Below, one piece after another: positions 36,747 to 48,019 of a stretch of 64,000 nucleotides of DNA (within the stretch, counting starts at the first letter, position 1; each line of letters begins with the position of its first letter). The position numbers were made by a program, and so were the translations under genes. The stretch spans positions 88,797,632 to 88,861,631 of the forward strand of contig CM035407.1 in assembly GCA_020310875.1 (NCBI GenBank), in the 5' to 3' direction. The notes under the pieces are model-generated. The model saw only the letters and a list, made by a program, of their open reading frames with translations, did not search any database and had not been told where the DNA came from. Source of the DNA: Ceratopteris richardii. Lineage: Eukaryota; Streptophyta; Polypodiopsida; Polypodiales; Pteridaceae.

Positions 36747-37797
36747 ACCGAATGATCTGCCTAATACATACCTGTTTAACCTCGAAGTATGTCCCCAATG
36801 GGCAGAAAAGTTGATCCCTATACTCACATATGGACCTAAACATGGGATCACACTGAATTGAAACCAAGACTTATGGAAAAATAAAAACCTTCATATCATT
36901 GCTGGAAGCCTATATCACCAAGACTCAAGTGGATTACTCATGAGATGCATGGAAGAGGAGGAACAAGAAATGTGGCTTCAAAAAGCACACGTAAATCAAT
37001 GGAAAATTCATTTAAATGCAATCGGAACATGTCAAACATTCAAGAGATTAGGCATATATTGGCCAAGCATGCAAAGGGACACACATAACTATGTAACAAC
37101 ATGCCCAACTTGTCAAGAACGGAATCTAGACGAGCACTCTAATTTATGCTACTCCATAGTGGCACCGAGATGGAGCATGCCTCTGGTGAAGTTCTTGAAG
37201 ACCCAAGAATACCTAGAAGGAGCCACTCTAGCAAGGAAATGTGCACTTGTGGAACAAAGCAAGGACTATGCTCTCATAGGAAAACAACTCTTTAAGCGAG
37301 GAAGAGATAATCATTTACGAATGTGCATTCATGAAGACGAGTATCTTGCTGTCTTAGAGGTGGCACATACAGGAGCTGCAGGAGGACATTTCACTACAGA
37401 TAAAACTGCAAAAATGATTCTCTTTGCAGGAATGTGGTGGCCAACTCTACATCAAGATGCAGCTACATATGTGCAACGATGTGATACTTGTCAACGAACG
37501 AAGTATCCCATTAGAAGAGATGAAATGCCATTGAAACCCATGATGAGTGCAAGAGCCTTCACAAAATGGGGAATAGACTTCATAGGACCTATTAGCCCAC
37601 CAGCTAAAGGATCCCATGCCGAGTATATAATTGTGGCCACAGATTATTTGAATAAGTGGGTTGAAGCCAAAGCAACCAAGAAAAATGATGCAAGGACTAC
37701 GACCAAGTTTCTCTTTGAGAACGTTTTCACTAGATTTGGACTACCTATAGAAATTGTGAGTGATAGAGGCACACACTTTGTGAATGAAGTGATATAA
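36747..37797 (+). pseudogene. integrase of element O with two zinc-binding modules
   Basis: Pol resumes after element I. Two copies of an HX6HX30CX2C module occur 126 codons apart: His 36988 and 37009 with Cys 37102 and 37111, then His 37366 and 37387 with Cys 37480 and 37489. Each is followed by CQ, as in gypsy integrases, and each has the W-P before the Cys pair. The core follows with Asp 37576 (GIDFIGP), Asp 37762 (VSDRGTHF) and Glu 37870 (QAESSNK) in the next piece; the last two are 36 residues apart, as in D,D-35-E enzymes. Stops: TGA near 36855 and TAA 37795-37797. Integrase inserts the cDNA; here it is disabled by stops only. Confidence 0.88.
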
Positions 37798-37815
37798 GCC
37801 CTACTGAACGAATTC

Positions 37816-38600
37816 TTGGTAATTCACAAGAAATCAGCCCCATATCACCCGCAAGCCAATGGACAAGCTGAAAGTTCAAATAAAATCTTGTGCAGAGTTC
37901 TCACGAAAATTGTGAACAATGGTAGATCGGATTGGGATAAACAATTACATCATGGTTTATGGGCATTCCGAGTAGCCTACAAAACTGCCATAGGAACTAC
38001 TCCTTTTAACTTAGTGTACGGACAGAATGCTATTTTGCCAATTGACTTCTTGATACCCACTCTCAGAGTCGCAACAACTTATGAGTGGATAGGACATGAA
38101 CTATCAGCTCAATTGGATCAAATAGAAAAGTTACATGAAACTAGGTTACAATCAGTAGCAGGGATTTATGCTGCAAAAAGGCGACAGAAAGCCTATTTTG
38201 ATGCTCATATCAAAGATAAAAATTTGAAGGAAGGAGATTTAATTTTGGTTTATACTTTGAAACAACACGCAAAGAAATTACAAAAAAGAGGATATGGTCC
38301 GTTAATCATCAATCGTATATCTACCAGTGGAGCCATTCGTTTAGCAACCCTAGATGGAGAAATATTGCCAAACCATATCAATGGATGTCGAGTAAAAAAA
38401 TATCTAGAGCCATTGATAGAAGAGCTAATGTCACGACTAATAATGGGTAAAAATAGACACATAGAGGAAGAAAGAATACTAGAAGAAGCTAGGCAAGAAG
38501 CACTAGAACGGATCAGGAAACGAAAGGAGTGGATGAGAGAGAGAGATGAGAGATATCGACTAGGAGAGGAGCTCGTCCCAATGGCTAACTTTAGAGCCAC
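37816..38600 (+). pseudogene. integrase C-terminal part of element O
   Basis: Same frame as the preceding piece. Contains the catalytic Glu region HPQANGQAESSNK, then WAFRVAYKTAIGTTPFNLVYG, and the C-terminal module GPLIINRISTSGAIRLATLDG...HINGCRVKKYLEP typical of gypsy integrases. After this comes a basic and acidic helix (38450-38570) leading into the second retropepsin-like domain. No chromodomain is seen. Confidence 0.9.
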
Positions 38601-38973
38601 TGAAAAACTAGGTCAACAAATGACGCAACCTTATTTGAATTTGGGTGCTGAAACAAAAGAGTACCACTTGGTGGATGCTCTCATTGACACAAGAGCCACT
38701 ATAAGCTATATCAAATTTTCATTAACCCAGAAACTCAAGGAAAAGTTATGCGCATCTAAGGCACAGTTGATAGGAATAGGAGGAAAAATTACTCAATGTA
38801 TAGGTGAGGTTACCTTACCTCTACATCTCGGAAACAACACAATGGAACAGAAAATTGTAGTATGTCAGGATCAGGACTTAGTAGAAGAGCTTGTGTTAGG
38901 TCCAGGCTGGATATACGAATATGAAGTGACTATCCAGTTAGCTCTAGGATACATCTCAGCCAAGATAGGATAG
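38601..38973 (+). pseudogene. second retropepsin-like domain of element O, after integrase
   Basis: About 120 residues in the integrase frame. ALIDTRATISYI holds the Asp (38686) of a D-T-G-A motif in which Gly is replaced by Arg (AGA, one transition from GGA). It is followed by LIGIGGKITQCIGEVTLPL and, at 38893-38910, VLGPGW, the order of conserved blocks in retropepsin-like folds (D-T/S-G-A, flap region, hydrophobic strand, h-h-G). The element already has a normal protease before RT (21840). The Arg would inactivate it if the change is not ancestral. Role unknown; it may be structural or a domesticated dimerising fold. Confidence 0.7.
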
Positions 38974-39837
38974 CGAGAGGTATTCAACATGTTAGAGGAA
39001 CGGCCAATCAAAGCCAAGGATATAGACTCGAGAGTTCCCTCTAATGAACATGATGATGAATGTATGTTCACTAGCACTAAGGAAACCCCTTCATCAAGTA
39101 CTTCACGTGTGGATACACCGAATTCCACTTGCACACAACCTTCTAATCCAGTAAATCAAAGGAGTAGTACTCTATCTCATAACGGCTTCAATAAGGAAAC
39201 CAGTGCACGAGAAACTAGTCAACTAGACAGTCACAAATCTGTACACATTAGAGTATACCCTATTCCTTACACTAGATAGGCTTGGATAAGGAAGGATCAA
39301 GTGGCTGCATATCTTCAACAACAGAAACACTATCGACATCAGAATGAACCACAGAACAAGCAGGCAAATCACTTGGGACACCTAGGTCCACAAAAAATTG
39401 CTCGAGTATGGATTTCTAAGAAGGTGGTAGCTGCCCAGCCAGCCCGAACACAAATATGGATTCCCAAATCATGTACTCAAATGAAATCATCAAAATGGAC
39501 GAATCAAGGCGCAACGAGAATTAGTATGATCTAAAGGCAAACCGACAGAAGATAAATCGCTACAGGATAGAGCAGGAGTCTACATATGGTTCACACGTCA
39601 TTCCCAGATTCAAAAAGCAGACAAAGCAGAAGCACCACATTCACCAGGAATGTTAGGAACACAGTCTGTCCCAATAGAATAAAGCAGATTTGGATGCCGA
39701 AAGACAAGACAAGCTGTATACATTTGCCAAATAATTCGAGCTGCACACATTCGGAGTTACTAGAACCCAAAGTATGCATGATAGGGCCACATTACAAGGC
39801 CAAGCATTTGACACCTTTTTCTTCTATTTCAAGATAG
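38974..39837 (+). pseudogene. pol tail of element O with W-P-K repeats
   Basis: Continuous with the integrase frame and interrupted by TAG 38971-38973, TAG near 39277 and two or three stops between 39530 and 39560. Ser/Thr-rich at first, then Gln-rich (AAYLQQQKHYRHQNEPQNK) with three W-motifs: RVWISKKVV, QIWIPKSC and QIWMPKDK. Equivalent to 30790-31384 of element I. Unknown function. Confidence 0.65.
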
Positions 39838-40119
39838 TGAAGCACATTTCCCTCTTGGGAAATAGGAGAGCACTTGTACATAAGCTAAAGAAAATTACTC
39901 AAAAATTAATAACCGCTTAGGCTATGAACTAACTTTTCTGTTTTTCTTTCAGAAAAAAACATAAAAATATCTAAAAGTATGAAAAATCCCAGGTATTACC
40001 TTTCTCACACCCATGGGGAAGGGACAACACAGTTCACTCGGAGAGTTCCTAAATTAATGGAGGACATATGAAGGATGATTCATGATACATATTCACCACT
40101 GATTACTACTGTATATTGA
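39838..40119 (+). other. spacer between pol tail and ORF2 of element O
   Basis: About 280 bp without a clear frame. The matching spacer in element I (31385-31614) is similarly non-coding. A splice acceptor or internal promoter for ORF2 might lie here (pyrimidine-rich CTTTTCTGTTTTTCTTTCAG at 39932-39951 is a strong acceptor-like stretch). Confidence 0.4.
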
Positions 40120-43100
40120 GTGCAGATGGCATCTTCTAATTCCAAGGCTACACAAGCGGAAGAGGTCCAACTTCTTCCCTTGGAATCGATAACTAAGGCA
40201 AGAGATCATTGGTTTCTGGATGACCAACCAGTGTCCGAACTCATTTTCATGGCAACCATCAAGATTATGGATAGGGATCACTACTTCCCTATCATGTCAC
40301 AAGATTTCAAGACTATCATACAAGGATTACCGCACATGAAGGATATCTGGACACAAGCAAGAATTGATGCATTCCTAAGACTGCCTATCTGTATGCCAGA
40401 TTTCCAGAGATGTACGCAAGTGATGAATACACTTCAGTCTGCATCGAATAAGGCATCGATCCCTGAAGCAAGGGTACTTGACAAAGTTGGTACCTAGAAA
40501 ACAATTCAATTCACTCATGAGCTAATTAACAGAGCTTTTGGATGGAATCAAGAAGGACTCACGAATGTCAAGGATGAGTGTCATGATCCGAAAAAGAGAA
40601 CATTTTTGGAAATCAACAGAATGGATATTGAAGACGCTGTTCGCCTAGTTCACTAGCAAAGTGGGAAACCAAGTCAATATGACTCCGTATATTCAAGATC
40701 GCTTGTTTGAAGCAAAGAAAAAGTGGGGTCAGAAAAAGTTCTTAAATGGAAGTTTGGCATTAACATTACTCATTTATGAGGCACTAGACATGAAGAATTG
40801 CTTATGCTTGTTGCCAACCTCAACAGAGCTAGCAAAATATGCCAAGCCATTGACTGTTCCAAAGAAAAAGAAAACAACCATATCAATTGATGAAGTAGGA
40901 ACCAGTTCAAAGAAACCCATGAGGGGGACTAAACGCCTAAGAGAGGAAGAAGCTCAAGAGACACCACAATCAAAGAGGACCCATACACTGCCAAAGATTT
41001 CTATGATGCAGCAGCCAATCACCAAGAGAGACCTCTCCGTAGCCTTAGAAGAAACACACCAGTATATGCGGGGACAAGTAAATTTGAACATTCAAGGTCA
41101 CCATTACAGACAAGCAAGCTAGGAGAAGAAACACAAGGACAAAGAACATACTCCAGAACAATCTGCAAGATACAAAGAATTAGGGTTAGAAGATTCGAGC
41201 TCTGATGAAGAATCCAGCCCAGAGAAAGACACATTGTATACTGACATAAGAACAGAAACGCACAATGAAGATTGGACAGAAATAAATCAGGTTGAAGTCA
41301 CACCTGACAATCAAAAACAAAAAGCACAGCACCAGGAAGCACAAACTGAATAGGAACGCTTGATTAAGTTAAATGATCAGTCAAGGATAACCATCAAGGA
41401 AGTTCCAATAACTAATAAAAATGTAGTGCCACCTATCAAAGAGGAAATTCAAACTCCAGTGCTCCAAGAAGCAGGCCTACAATAGAATAAGGAGCAAATC
41501 GTGATTGAAGTTCCTGATGATACACCTCATGGTAAGATTGACCACCAGGAGGCTGAGCCAAAGATACAACTTCATATTAGGCAACCCCATGATACTACGT
41601 TACACGTTGCACAAGGGAAAGATGTTACAACAGGAGCAGAACCTAGTATTCCTACCACATGGTTAAATGTGGATGTAACTCAATTGAAACCTGTTGTCAA
41701 GCAAATGATACAAACGACCATGGATACACAACAACAAATGATGGAGACAGATGCGGATTATGACAAGGCCATGCGAGAAAAGAATCAATTTCAAGTCATG
41801 AGTGAACAATTGTCCGCACAGCTCATCCAGGCCTAACAAGAAATTTCAACTAAGAATATGGAAATAACCGTAGTCAAGGCACAATGTGATACATTGATGA
41901 AGAAACATCATCAACTCCAGGCACAACTGACAGATTTACAAAGACTACCTGAAGCTAGTGAAGCAGACAAGGAGAGAATGAAAGCTAGAAGAAACTTACT
42001 AGAAACACAACTAAAGGTATACATGGAGGAAAATGATAGCTTACGCGGCCGCAATAAAGAATTGATGAAGGCATTGCTATATGACCAGCCTATAGAAAGT
42101 CAGGAGACATCAGCCACTGACTAGAAGGAATTAAGAGATCAGATTGAGAAATATGCAGATTTGCTAAAGCAAGAGCAAGCCCGAACAGAAGAATGGGAAA
42201 GAAAGTACATCAATGAAACAAATGAACTTAAAATGCAACTGCAAAATGTGAACGCCAAACTTGTAAAAAGTTACAGCGAAAACATGGATCATGTAGCAGA
42301 AATTGGCAATGAGTTGCTTGCGACAAAAGAAGCACTAAGGGCAACAATGCAAGAAGTAAAAGAGAACACTGAACGACTTGCACAATTAGAAACCAAAGCA
42401 GAAGAAAAAGTATCCATCGGGACACCAGTAGAGCTGAAAAAAGAAAATCCTATTGACGAGGTAGAGGTACGTCCTCTATCTCCCCCGATTTATAATTCTC
42501 CAATAAAAGAGCAGATGGTAGAACCATGTGATGATCATCCAATGCCATATACTAGATAAATAAGTAAGAAGGAACGGGCACTATTGGTATCCCGGTTGAC
42601 AGAGAATTTTGAAAATGAAGTGATCAAATTCATGAAGGAGGCAAAAATAAAGGGCAAAGACTTGGAAATCATATTGAAGCCATTCAACATTCCGTATGGA
42701 TTATTGAAAGAGAAAACAAGGCAATATATAAAGAAGATTACACAGAAAAATCCAAACGAGCAGCTGCACTTCAAAAATGACACATTCACTTATACTCAAG
42801 AAGATTTGGAAGCTGCACAGCCAGTATGGAGAAGAAAATTTTTGGAGAAAAATCCTACATTACGTGTGCATTGGCAAACAGCACCATACTTATTACAGGT
42901 AAATCCTTTCTTTTGCCCAACACCACGTCACCGAGACGCTAGGGAATTTTTGGACATGCAAAAGAATGGTGCTATCAATAAACAGTGGCTGAATTATCCG
43001 CTACTTCCAAGCCCACCCCATAATTATCTACCAACGGAAGATTATATGGTAAAAACCATTGAATTTTGGCTGCATTGTTATGCAACAGTACCTGATCTGA

Positions 43101-43642
43101 CTATCAAGATAACGAATAAAATACTCAATATGATACTTACAGTGTTGAAGGTGTTCAAGCATGCGGCCTATACATTTTTGAATTTCATTGGCATTAATCA
43201 GGGAACATATATTCTCATTTTTTACTTGTTTGTTATGCTTAGACGACCCACAATAATGGCATATTATTCTCGATTGATGTTTCTACGAAGTACATATATG
43301 CAAACATTTGAAGAAGCCTTTTTCACAGGGTTTTTTGAAATTGATTCAGAAATCTTTTTAAAGATTTCATCTAACTTGAATGCCAGATTAGTAGCATATG
43401 AGCTAAGCTTCTTCGCTGACCACAGACAACTGCCACATGATGGTGTGAAAGCAGAACAGTGGAAGCAACTTATGATACATGAAGCTAATCTGCTTAATGA
43501 AACAGAGCAAAAAGTTTACAGAACATACTCCCGTCGACTTCCAAAGCCTGTCAGGGACGATAGAGTTCAGGAGGGGGGCAGTGTTGAGGGAGAGTCAAGC
43601 AAAAAGAAGAAAAGAAGAAGACAAAGAAAGAAGCTTCATTAA
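40120..43642 (+). pseudogene. ORF2 of element O, extra protein with coiled coil
   Basis: Counterpart of ORF2 in element I. First piece 40120-40497; a frameshift lies between 40500 and 40660; from 40661 to 43642 one frame is interrupted by stops at 41120 (TAG), 41351 (TAG), 41483 (TAG), 41834 (TAA), 42122 (TAG) and 42557 (TAA). N-terminal domain 40120-40850 (GQKKFLNGSLALTLLIYEAL matches element I); acidic linker; long coiled coil about 41690-42420; C-terminal domain 42560-43580 (INKQWLNYPLLPSPP, LTIKITNKILNMILTVLKVF, YMQTFEEAFFTGFFEI, VRDDR). It ends with a strongly basic tail (SKKKKRRRQRKKLH) that resembles a nuclear localisation signal and is not present in element I. Family not recognised. 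Confidence 0.8.
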
Positions 43643-44160
43643 AAAGATCATATATGAAGATACATCTCTGCATAGAGCCTCGTAGGGGCACACATCAAAG
43701 AAAAGCACGTAGGTGGGAAGGAGGGACCAGAGCCAGGAAAGTATCCATGAACTGCAAGAAGACATCCGACGGTTCCAGAACCACACAAAGGTGCTTCAAC
43801 CTCTTGATCTTTGGAAGGTCCAGATCGAAGGTTGAAGAACTACACCTTCATACCTTCCACTGGTGGTGTGCGTGGCAACCCGACTTAACACAACAACCTA
43901 GAATTAAAGAGGTTATTGGTGAGCTAGACTACAAATATCAGGTAGTCCATCTCCATGGGTTACAGGCGAGCAAAAGAAAAGAACAGGCAACATGAATGTA
44001 TCAGTCCCAGAGGATGTAAAAGAAGAATCAAGAAGAGGCCATCAAAACTGAACACCTGTTTAACAAACAGGCCGAACTGACCAAAAGATGCATGCGGACA
44101 ACAAATTGAAGACAAGAAGTAAAGCCTATCAAGGGGCGACAGAGACAAAGAGGGGTAGAG
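43643..44160 (+). other. 3' untranslated part of element O
   Basis: About 520 bp between ORF2 and the 3' LTR. No conserved frame. Purine-rich at its right end, next to the LTR. Confidence 0.6.
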
Positions 44161-45049
44161 TGTTGCAGAGCTAAGAAGAGTACAAGGCAAAGAAAAAGAC
44201 GGGCCCCAAAATTTTTCCGATTTGGACACCTTATTTTTTTATCATAATCATTTTGTAATATATTTTTCGATGTAAACACACTAGAGGAACTCTAGATGCA
44301 TCTCCACAGAAGATTAGTAGCTTACCCATGTAAATTAGTAGGAAATTAGCCTTTTAGTGAATAAAATGCCGGTCTCTTGTGTGAAAGGACCATTTTTAGG
44401 GCACATGTATATAAGTCAATTTGTGACTCTTTGTAAAGACTTTTGGCCATTGTGAGAATAAAGAGCACAGAATTTCGAATTTGTGTCTTCTCCTCTCAGT
44501 ACCATCTTCTTTGTGAGCTTGTATGCATGTGTGTTGCTTGAAAAGAGTGTTAGGAAGTGTTGTCTATCCATGAAGGTTTTTGTTTGCTATGGTTAAGGTG
44601 TGTGTGAAATGAAGGAAGTGATGAAGTGTAGGAAGGTCATTCCCGTGACTCAGTATTTTGCTCACAACTTGAAGTAGAAGCATCAAAATCGAGTGAAAAT
44701 ACCACCATGGGATGCGTCTTCTCAAGAACTTCGAAACGCATATGGTTTTTGCTATATTCGGAGTTCATAGCTGAGAGAAAGCTCAATTTACTGTTGGCTG
44801 CTCCACTAAGTATCGTGACACCATGACTGATTGTTGAAGCTTGTTTGGATTAGTCTTTGCCTTGTTTGCACTCTTTGAGAAACTCATTTGCATTGATCAT
44901 CATTTGAATGCATGTTCTCATACACTCGGCTAGGTTTTGATACTCATCGGATTGATAAATAAAGCGTGAATCCCCACTATATGCACTTGAGGGGGATTGA
45001 GGTATAGTCTCTCTCTCCACAAGTCCCTAGGATTGTCCTTAAATACACA
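44161..45049 (+). repeat. 3' LTR of gypsy element O
   Basis: 889 bp, TGTTGCAGAG...AATACACA, followed by the target duplication ACACC. TATATAA at 44408-44414. The purine-rich stretch just upstream (about 44143-44160, AAAGAGGGGTAGAG) is the likely polypurine tract. Confidence 0.96.
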
Positions 45050-45054
45050 ACACC

Positions 45055-45784
45055 TTATGTCTATTGATGTAGACTAAGAAACAATGGAGCTCCAAACACT
45101 CTTTGAATGATAGTCCAACTCTAATAATTTTGATTTACCATGCATTGAATGTGCAACATAGGTGGAAGATGGCATCTAAGACCGTGGAGATCAGAAAGTA
45201 AATCAAGGAAGTCACTATCCCAAAATTGAAGAGACAAGTGAGGGAATTCACACTAAAAACGAATTCAACACAAAGAATCAGAGGGACAAAAGATCAAGAG
45301 AGAAAAAAAAGGCTCAACCTTTGCTTGTCTAATCTAAGAGATTACATGTCCAACTCACGTCCACATTAGTAAAACCACCACCTATCACCGTTGGGGGCTT
45401 GGAAGCACAATTACAAGGAATACACAAATATTTGGAAGGAAAATATAATCTTCATGGTCAAGGACATCACTATTTAAGATCTAGTATGGCCGCAAAGCAA
45501 AGAAATGTAGGTAAAAAAATAAAGATATTGATGAAACCAACAGGAAAACAAGAATAGCACAAAGAATCATCTTGATATTCATGATCTGTGAGGAAGAAGA
45601 TAAAGAGGACTTTTCTATAAAGATACCAACGACACTAGAATCAAATGATGATGGAACTTGCAAAGAATTTTATCAATGCAAAGGTTTATCTCACATTGAA
45701 GATGTAGCTGTTGTTACACTTATGTGTTCATTGAGTAGCTTTGATGTGAACCTTTTCCCTATACATAGACACTTTTTACTCTAG
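45055..45784. other. region right of element O without recognised genes
   Basis: Continues the sequence that O interrupted. Only short frames (for example 45572-45784, 70 codons). Nothing recognisable. Confidence 0.4.
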
Positions 45785-46030
45785 TGTTGGATAGAGGTTT
45801 TTTCCCCATGTTACCACATACATGATTCACTCATATGTGGTGGTACTTTGTACTTAGGGATATTATTCAGCTCTTACTTCAGTTCAGTTCATCGTCAATA
45901 GAGAGCTATATTTCCAGCCGTCCGTCTTCTCTCTGTGTCTTGCTGCATTTGTGCTCCTTGTGTGTGCTTCTCGTGTGTCTCTTGCACTTCTGCACACACC
46001 CAATAGTGGTATCAGAGCAGGTTCAACTCT
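45785..46030 (+). mobile_element. orphan copia 5' LTR with primer site
   Basis: TGTTGGATAGAG at 45785 begins a stretch ending about 46013, directly followed by TGGTATCAGAGCAGGTTC (46013-46030), a long match to the initiator-Met primer site with two bases of offset as in other copia elements. Length about 228 bp fits a small copia LTR. Its sequence is different from family 1 and family 2 LTRs. No gag or pol follows; only leader-like sequence to about 46340. Confidence 0.6.
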
Positions 46031-46343
46031 TTCTCAAGTTTTGGTTTTTTGCATCATAGCACACGTGCACTTTTAACAGTGCCAATCAACTTAAGAGCAT
46101 AGAACAATGAATTTCAGCAAGCAAGAAACATTTCCACTAGTTGCACTGAAGTTTTACCTTGATTTCAAAGCCATTCGTACAGTCAAAATTTCCATTAGAG
46201 TGATGTTTGTGAGCTTAAATTTTAGAATTCATTTCAACTTTTGTCAAAGTAAATTTATTGGAAAATCTATGTCTCCCATCTTTGATATACCTTTTCTCCT
46301 TCAATTCAACACCACAGACTTATGCCTTTAAGAGAAACTCCAA

Positions 46344-46498
46344 CATGCATTAATACAAAGCTCTGATTTTTCTTCATGTGATCTAGCTTCTATCCTTCCA
46401 AAGTGGAATGAATGATGACTTTCTTTGTTATTGCAGCCTTGCCCCAAAAAATAGGTTGCCATACTTACAAAAGAAGTAGATATTGAATTCTCTACAAC
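46344..46498. repeat. 155 bp dispersed repeat, copy 1
   Basis: Roughly 85-90 percent identical to 53899-54054 in the same orientation (shared CTTCTATCCTTCCAAAGTGG). Part of some older element; no coding match recognised. Confidence 0.75.
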
Positions 46499-47420
46499 AC
46501 TCACCCTTGCCAAACGTGCACATCATCCTCGATGGGCCAAGAAGTACCTGCTTTCTGCTTCAAAGATAAAATAATCTTACATGTGAACAATCAACTTCAA
46601 GAGCATATTTCACATGCATGGGAGAGTAAGAAAAGTGCATATGCAATGCCATTAATGTAGCCCTAATCTGTGCATACTTTGAAATGCATGAAAAAAATCA
46701 TGTTTGCAAAAGACAAGATGAATGACATTCGATGATGAAGCTTGTGTGCTCACTTTCATACAAAAGACCTTTCGATACTCAATGTGCATAGGTAAAGCTC
46801 ACAAGGTGTCTAGATGCAAGGTCATTAAGTAAGACCCTATCATATGCATTGGAAAACGTAATGGTGCATAGACAAGGTAATAGGCATCTGATGATGAGGT
46901 TTCTCCTCCCTAACTCAAACTCAGTTTCAAAAGTACATCATGCATTTACAAGTAAAATTTATGCAATTGGACATGCACTTATAGGATTTGAAGATTACAT
47001 GTTCATATATATCAATCATGCATACTATAGATGTAAGAATTTATGGAGAACATGGTGCAAAATTTGAAAATTAGGATTGGATTTCTAATATAAAAAACTT
47101 GGTGAAAGATCTTTTCTTTATTTCATCTTCTTCCATCCACTATTTACCTACAAAAAAAGTTCTACTAAAAAACCTCATAAGTAAAATAATTTATTAAATA
47201 TTCATATAAAAAACAACAAATTTGAAAATTATCCTAGTTCCTGTCCTCGTTCATTAGGGCCGTCAATGACTTGGGCATTGCATAGTCATCTCTATCATAG
47301 GAAAACGTACAATCAAAGTTCTTAAAGAAAATAGATAAATAAAGTTAAGAAACAACTTCAAAACCTAGAAAAGGCAATATACCATATGTACCTCCAATTT
47401 ATCTTCCTGAACATCTTAAA
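46499..47420. other. no recognisable feature
   Basis: AT-rich, only short frames (e.g. 46849-47067). No LTR termini or primer sites seen. Confidence 0.4.
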
Positions 47421-47422
47421 CT

Positions 47423-48019
47423 TCAAATAATAGAAAGAAAGAGTGTAAAGGTGAACACCAACCATATAAATCTAACAATCAAAGAATTATCATAAATAGT
47501 ATCACTCCATGATAATATTTCTCTATAGTCAAAATAGCCTGCAACATTAACAAACTCTCTAGGCGCCTCAATATTTTCATTATTTTTCTTACCTATTTGT
47601 GGACCATATTCATACATATCAAAACTTTCATTTTCAATATGGACACTTCCATATGGTTGTGCATTTTAATATCCTCCCATAGGCACTTTCTCATCATTTC
47701 CTTCATTCACTTCATTTCCCCTCCAGATTCTATGTTGATTTGGATGTTAAAAAATCAAGGTCACTCGAATCAAAACCATATCGAATTCTATCTCTAACGA
47801 AACTAAGAAAATCATGTACCTCTTGTCATGAAGTTTCCATACCAAAGAACTAACTTTTAAAGCAATATCGTCAAAGTTTGAATTAGAGTTCATGATTTCA
47901 CCTAGGCTTTGTGCTCCCTTTGATGTAGAGATAGGTTCCCCTTGAAGATCCATGAGACAGATTCCAACTTGATTGTCTCTTACCAATTTCCAAGTACCTA
48001 TAGGAAGCTTACTCATCAC
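47423..48019 (-). other. possible exon remnants on the minus strand
   Basis: Two minus-strand stretches look coding: 47747-48019 (PIGTWKLVRDNQVGICLMDL...SSLVWKLHDKR) and 47423-47617 with upstream extension (YGPQIGKKNNENIEAPREF). The first ends AAGAGGTACAT, a possible splice donor after KLHDKR. I do not recognise the family, and the two may be exons of one decayed gene. No upstream or downstream partner is visible before copia C at 48402. Confidence 0.25.

Larger units (their letters stand above)
15791..45049 (+). mobile_element. Ty3/gypsy element O, Asp-primed, split by element I; TSD ACACC
   Basis: Element with LTRs at 15791-16681 and 44161-45049, flanked by ACACC (15786-15790 and 45050-45054). 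It spans 29.3 kb, of which 12.4 kb is nested element I, so O itself is about 16.8 kb. Order: LTR, primer site, leader with palindrome array, gag, protease, RT, RNase H, [element I], two zinc modules, integrase, second retropepsin-like domain, tail, ORF2, 3' untranslated part, polypurine tract, LTR. The LTRs differ at roughly fifty sites by eye (about 5-6 percent), so it is older than I. The Asp-type primer site and long extra ORF suggest the Athila/Tat side of plant gypsy, but exact placement needs a tree. All its genes carry stops. Confidence 0.96.

Noticed and set aside
43100-43270. Hydrophobic stretch in ORF2 of O as an envelope membrane anchor
   Set aside because: The matching part in element I is not hydrophobic and there is no signal peptide, so an envelope role is not supported.
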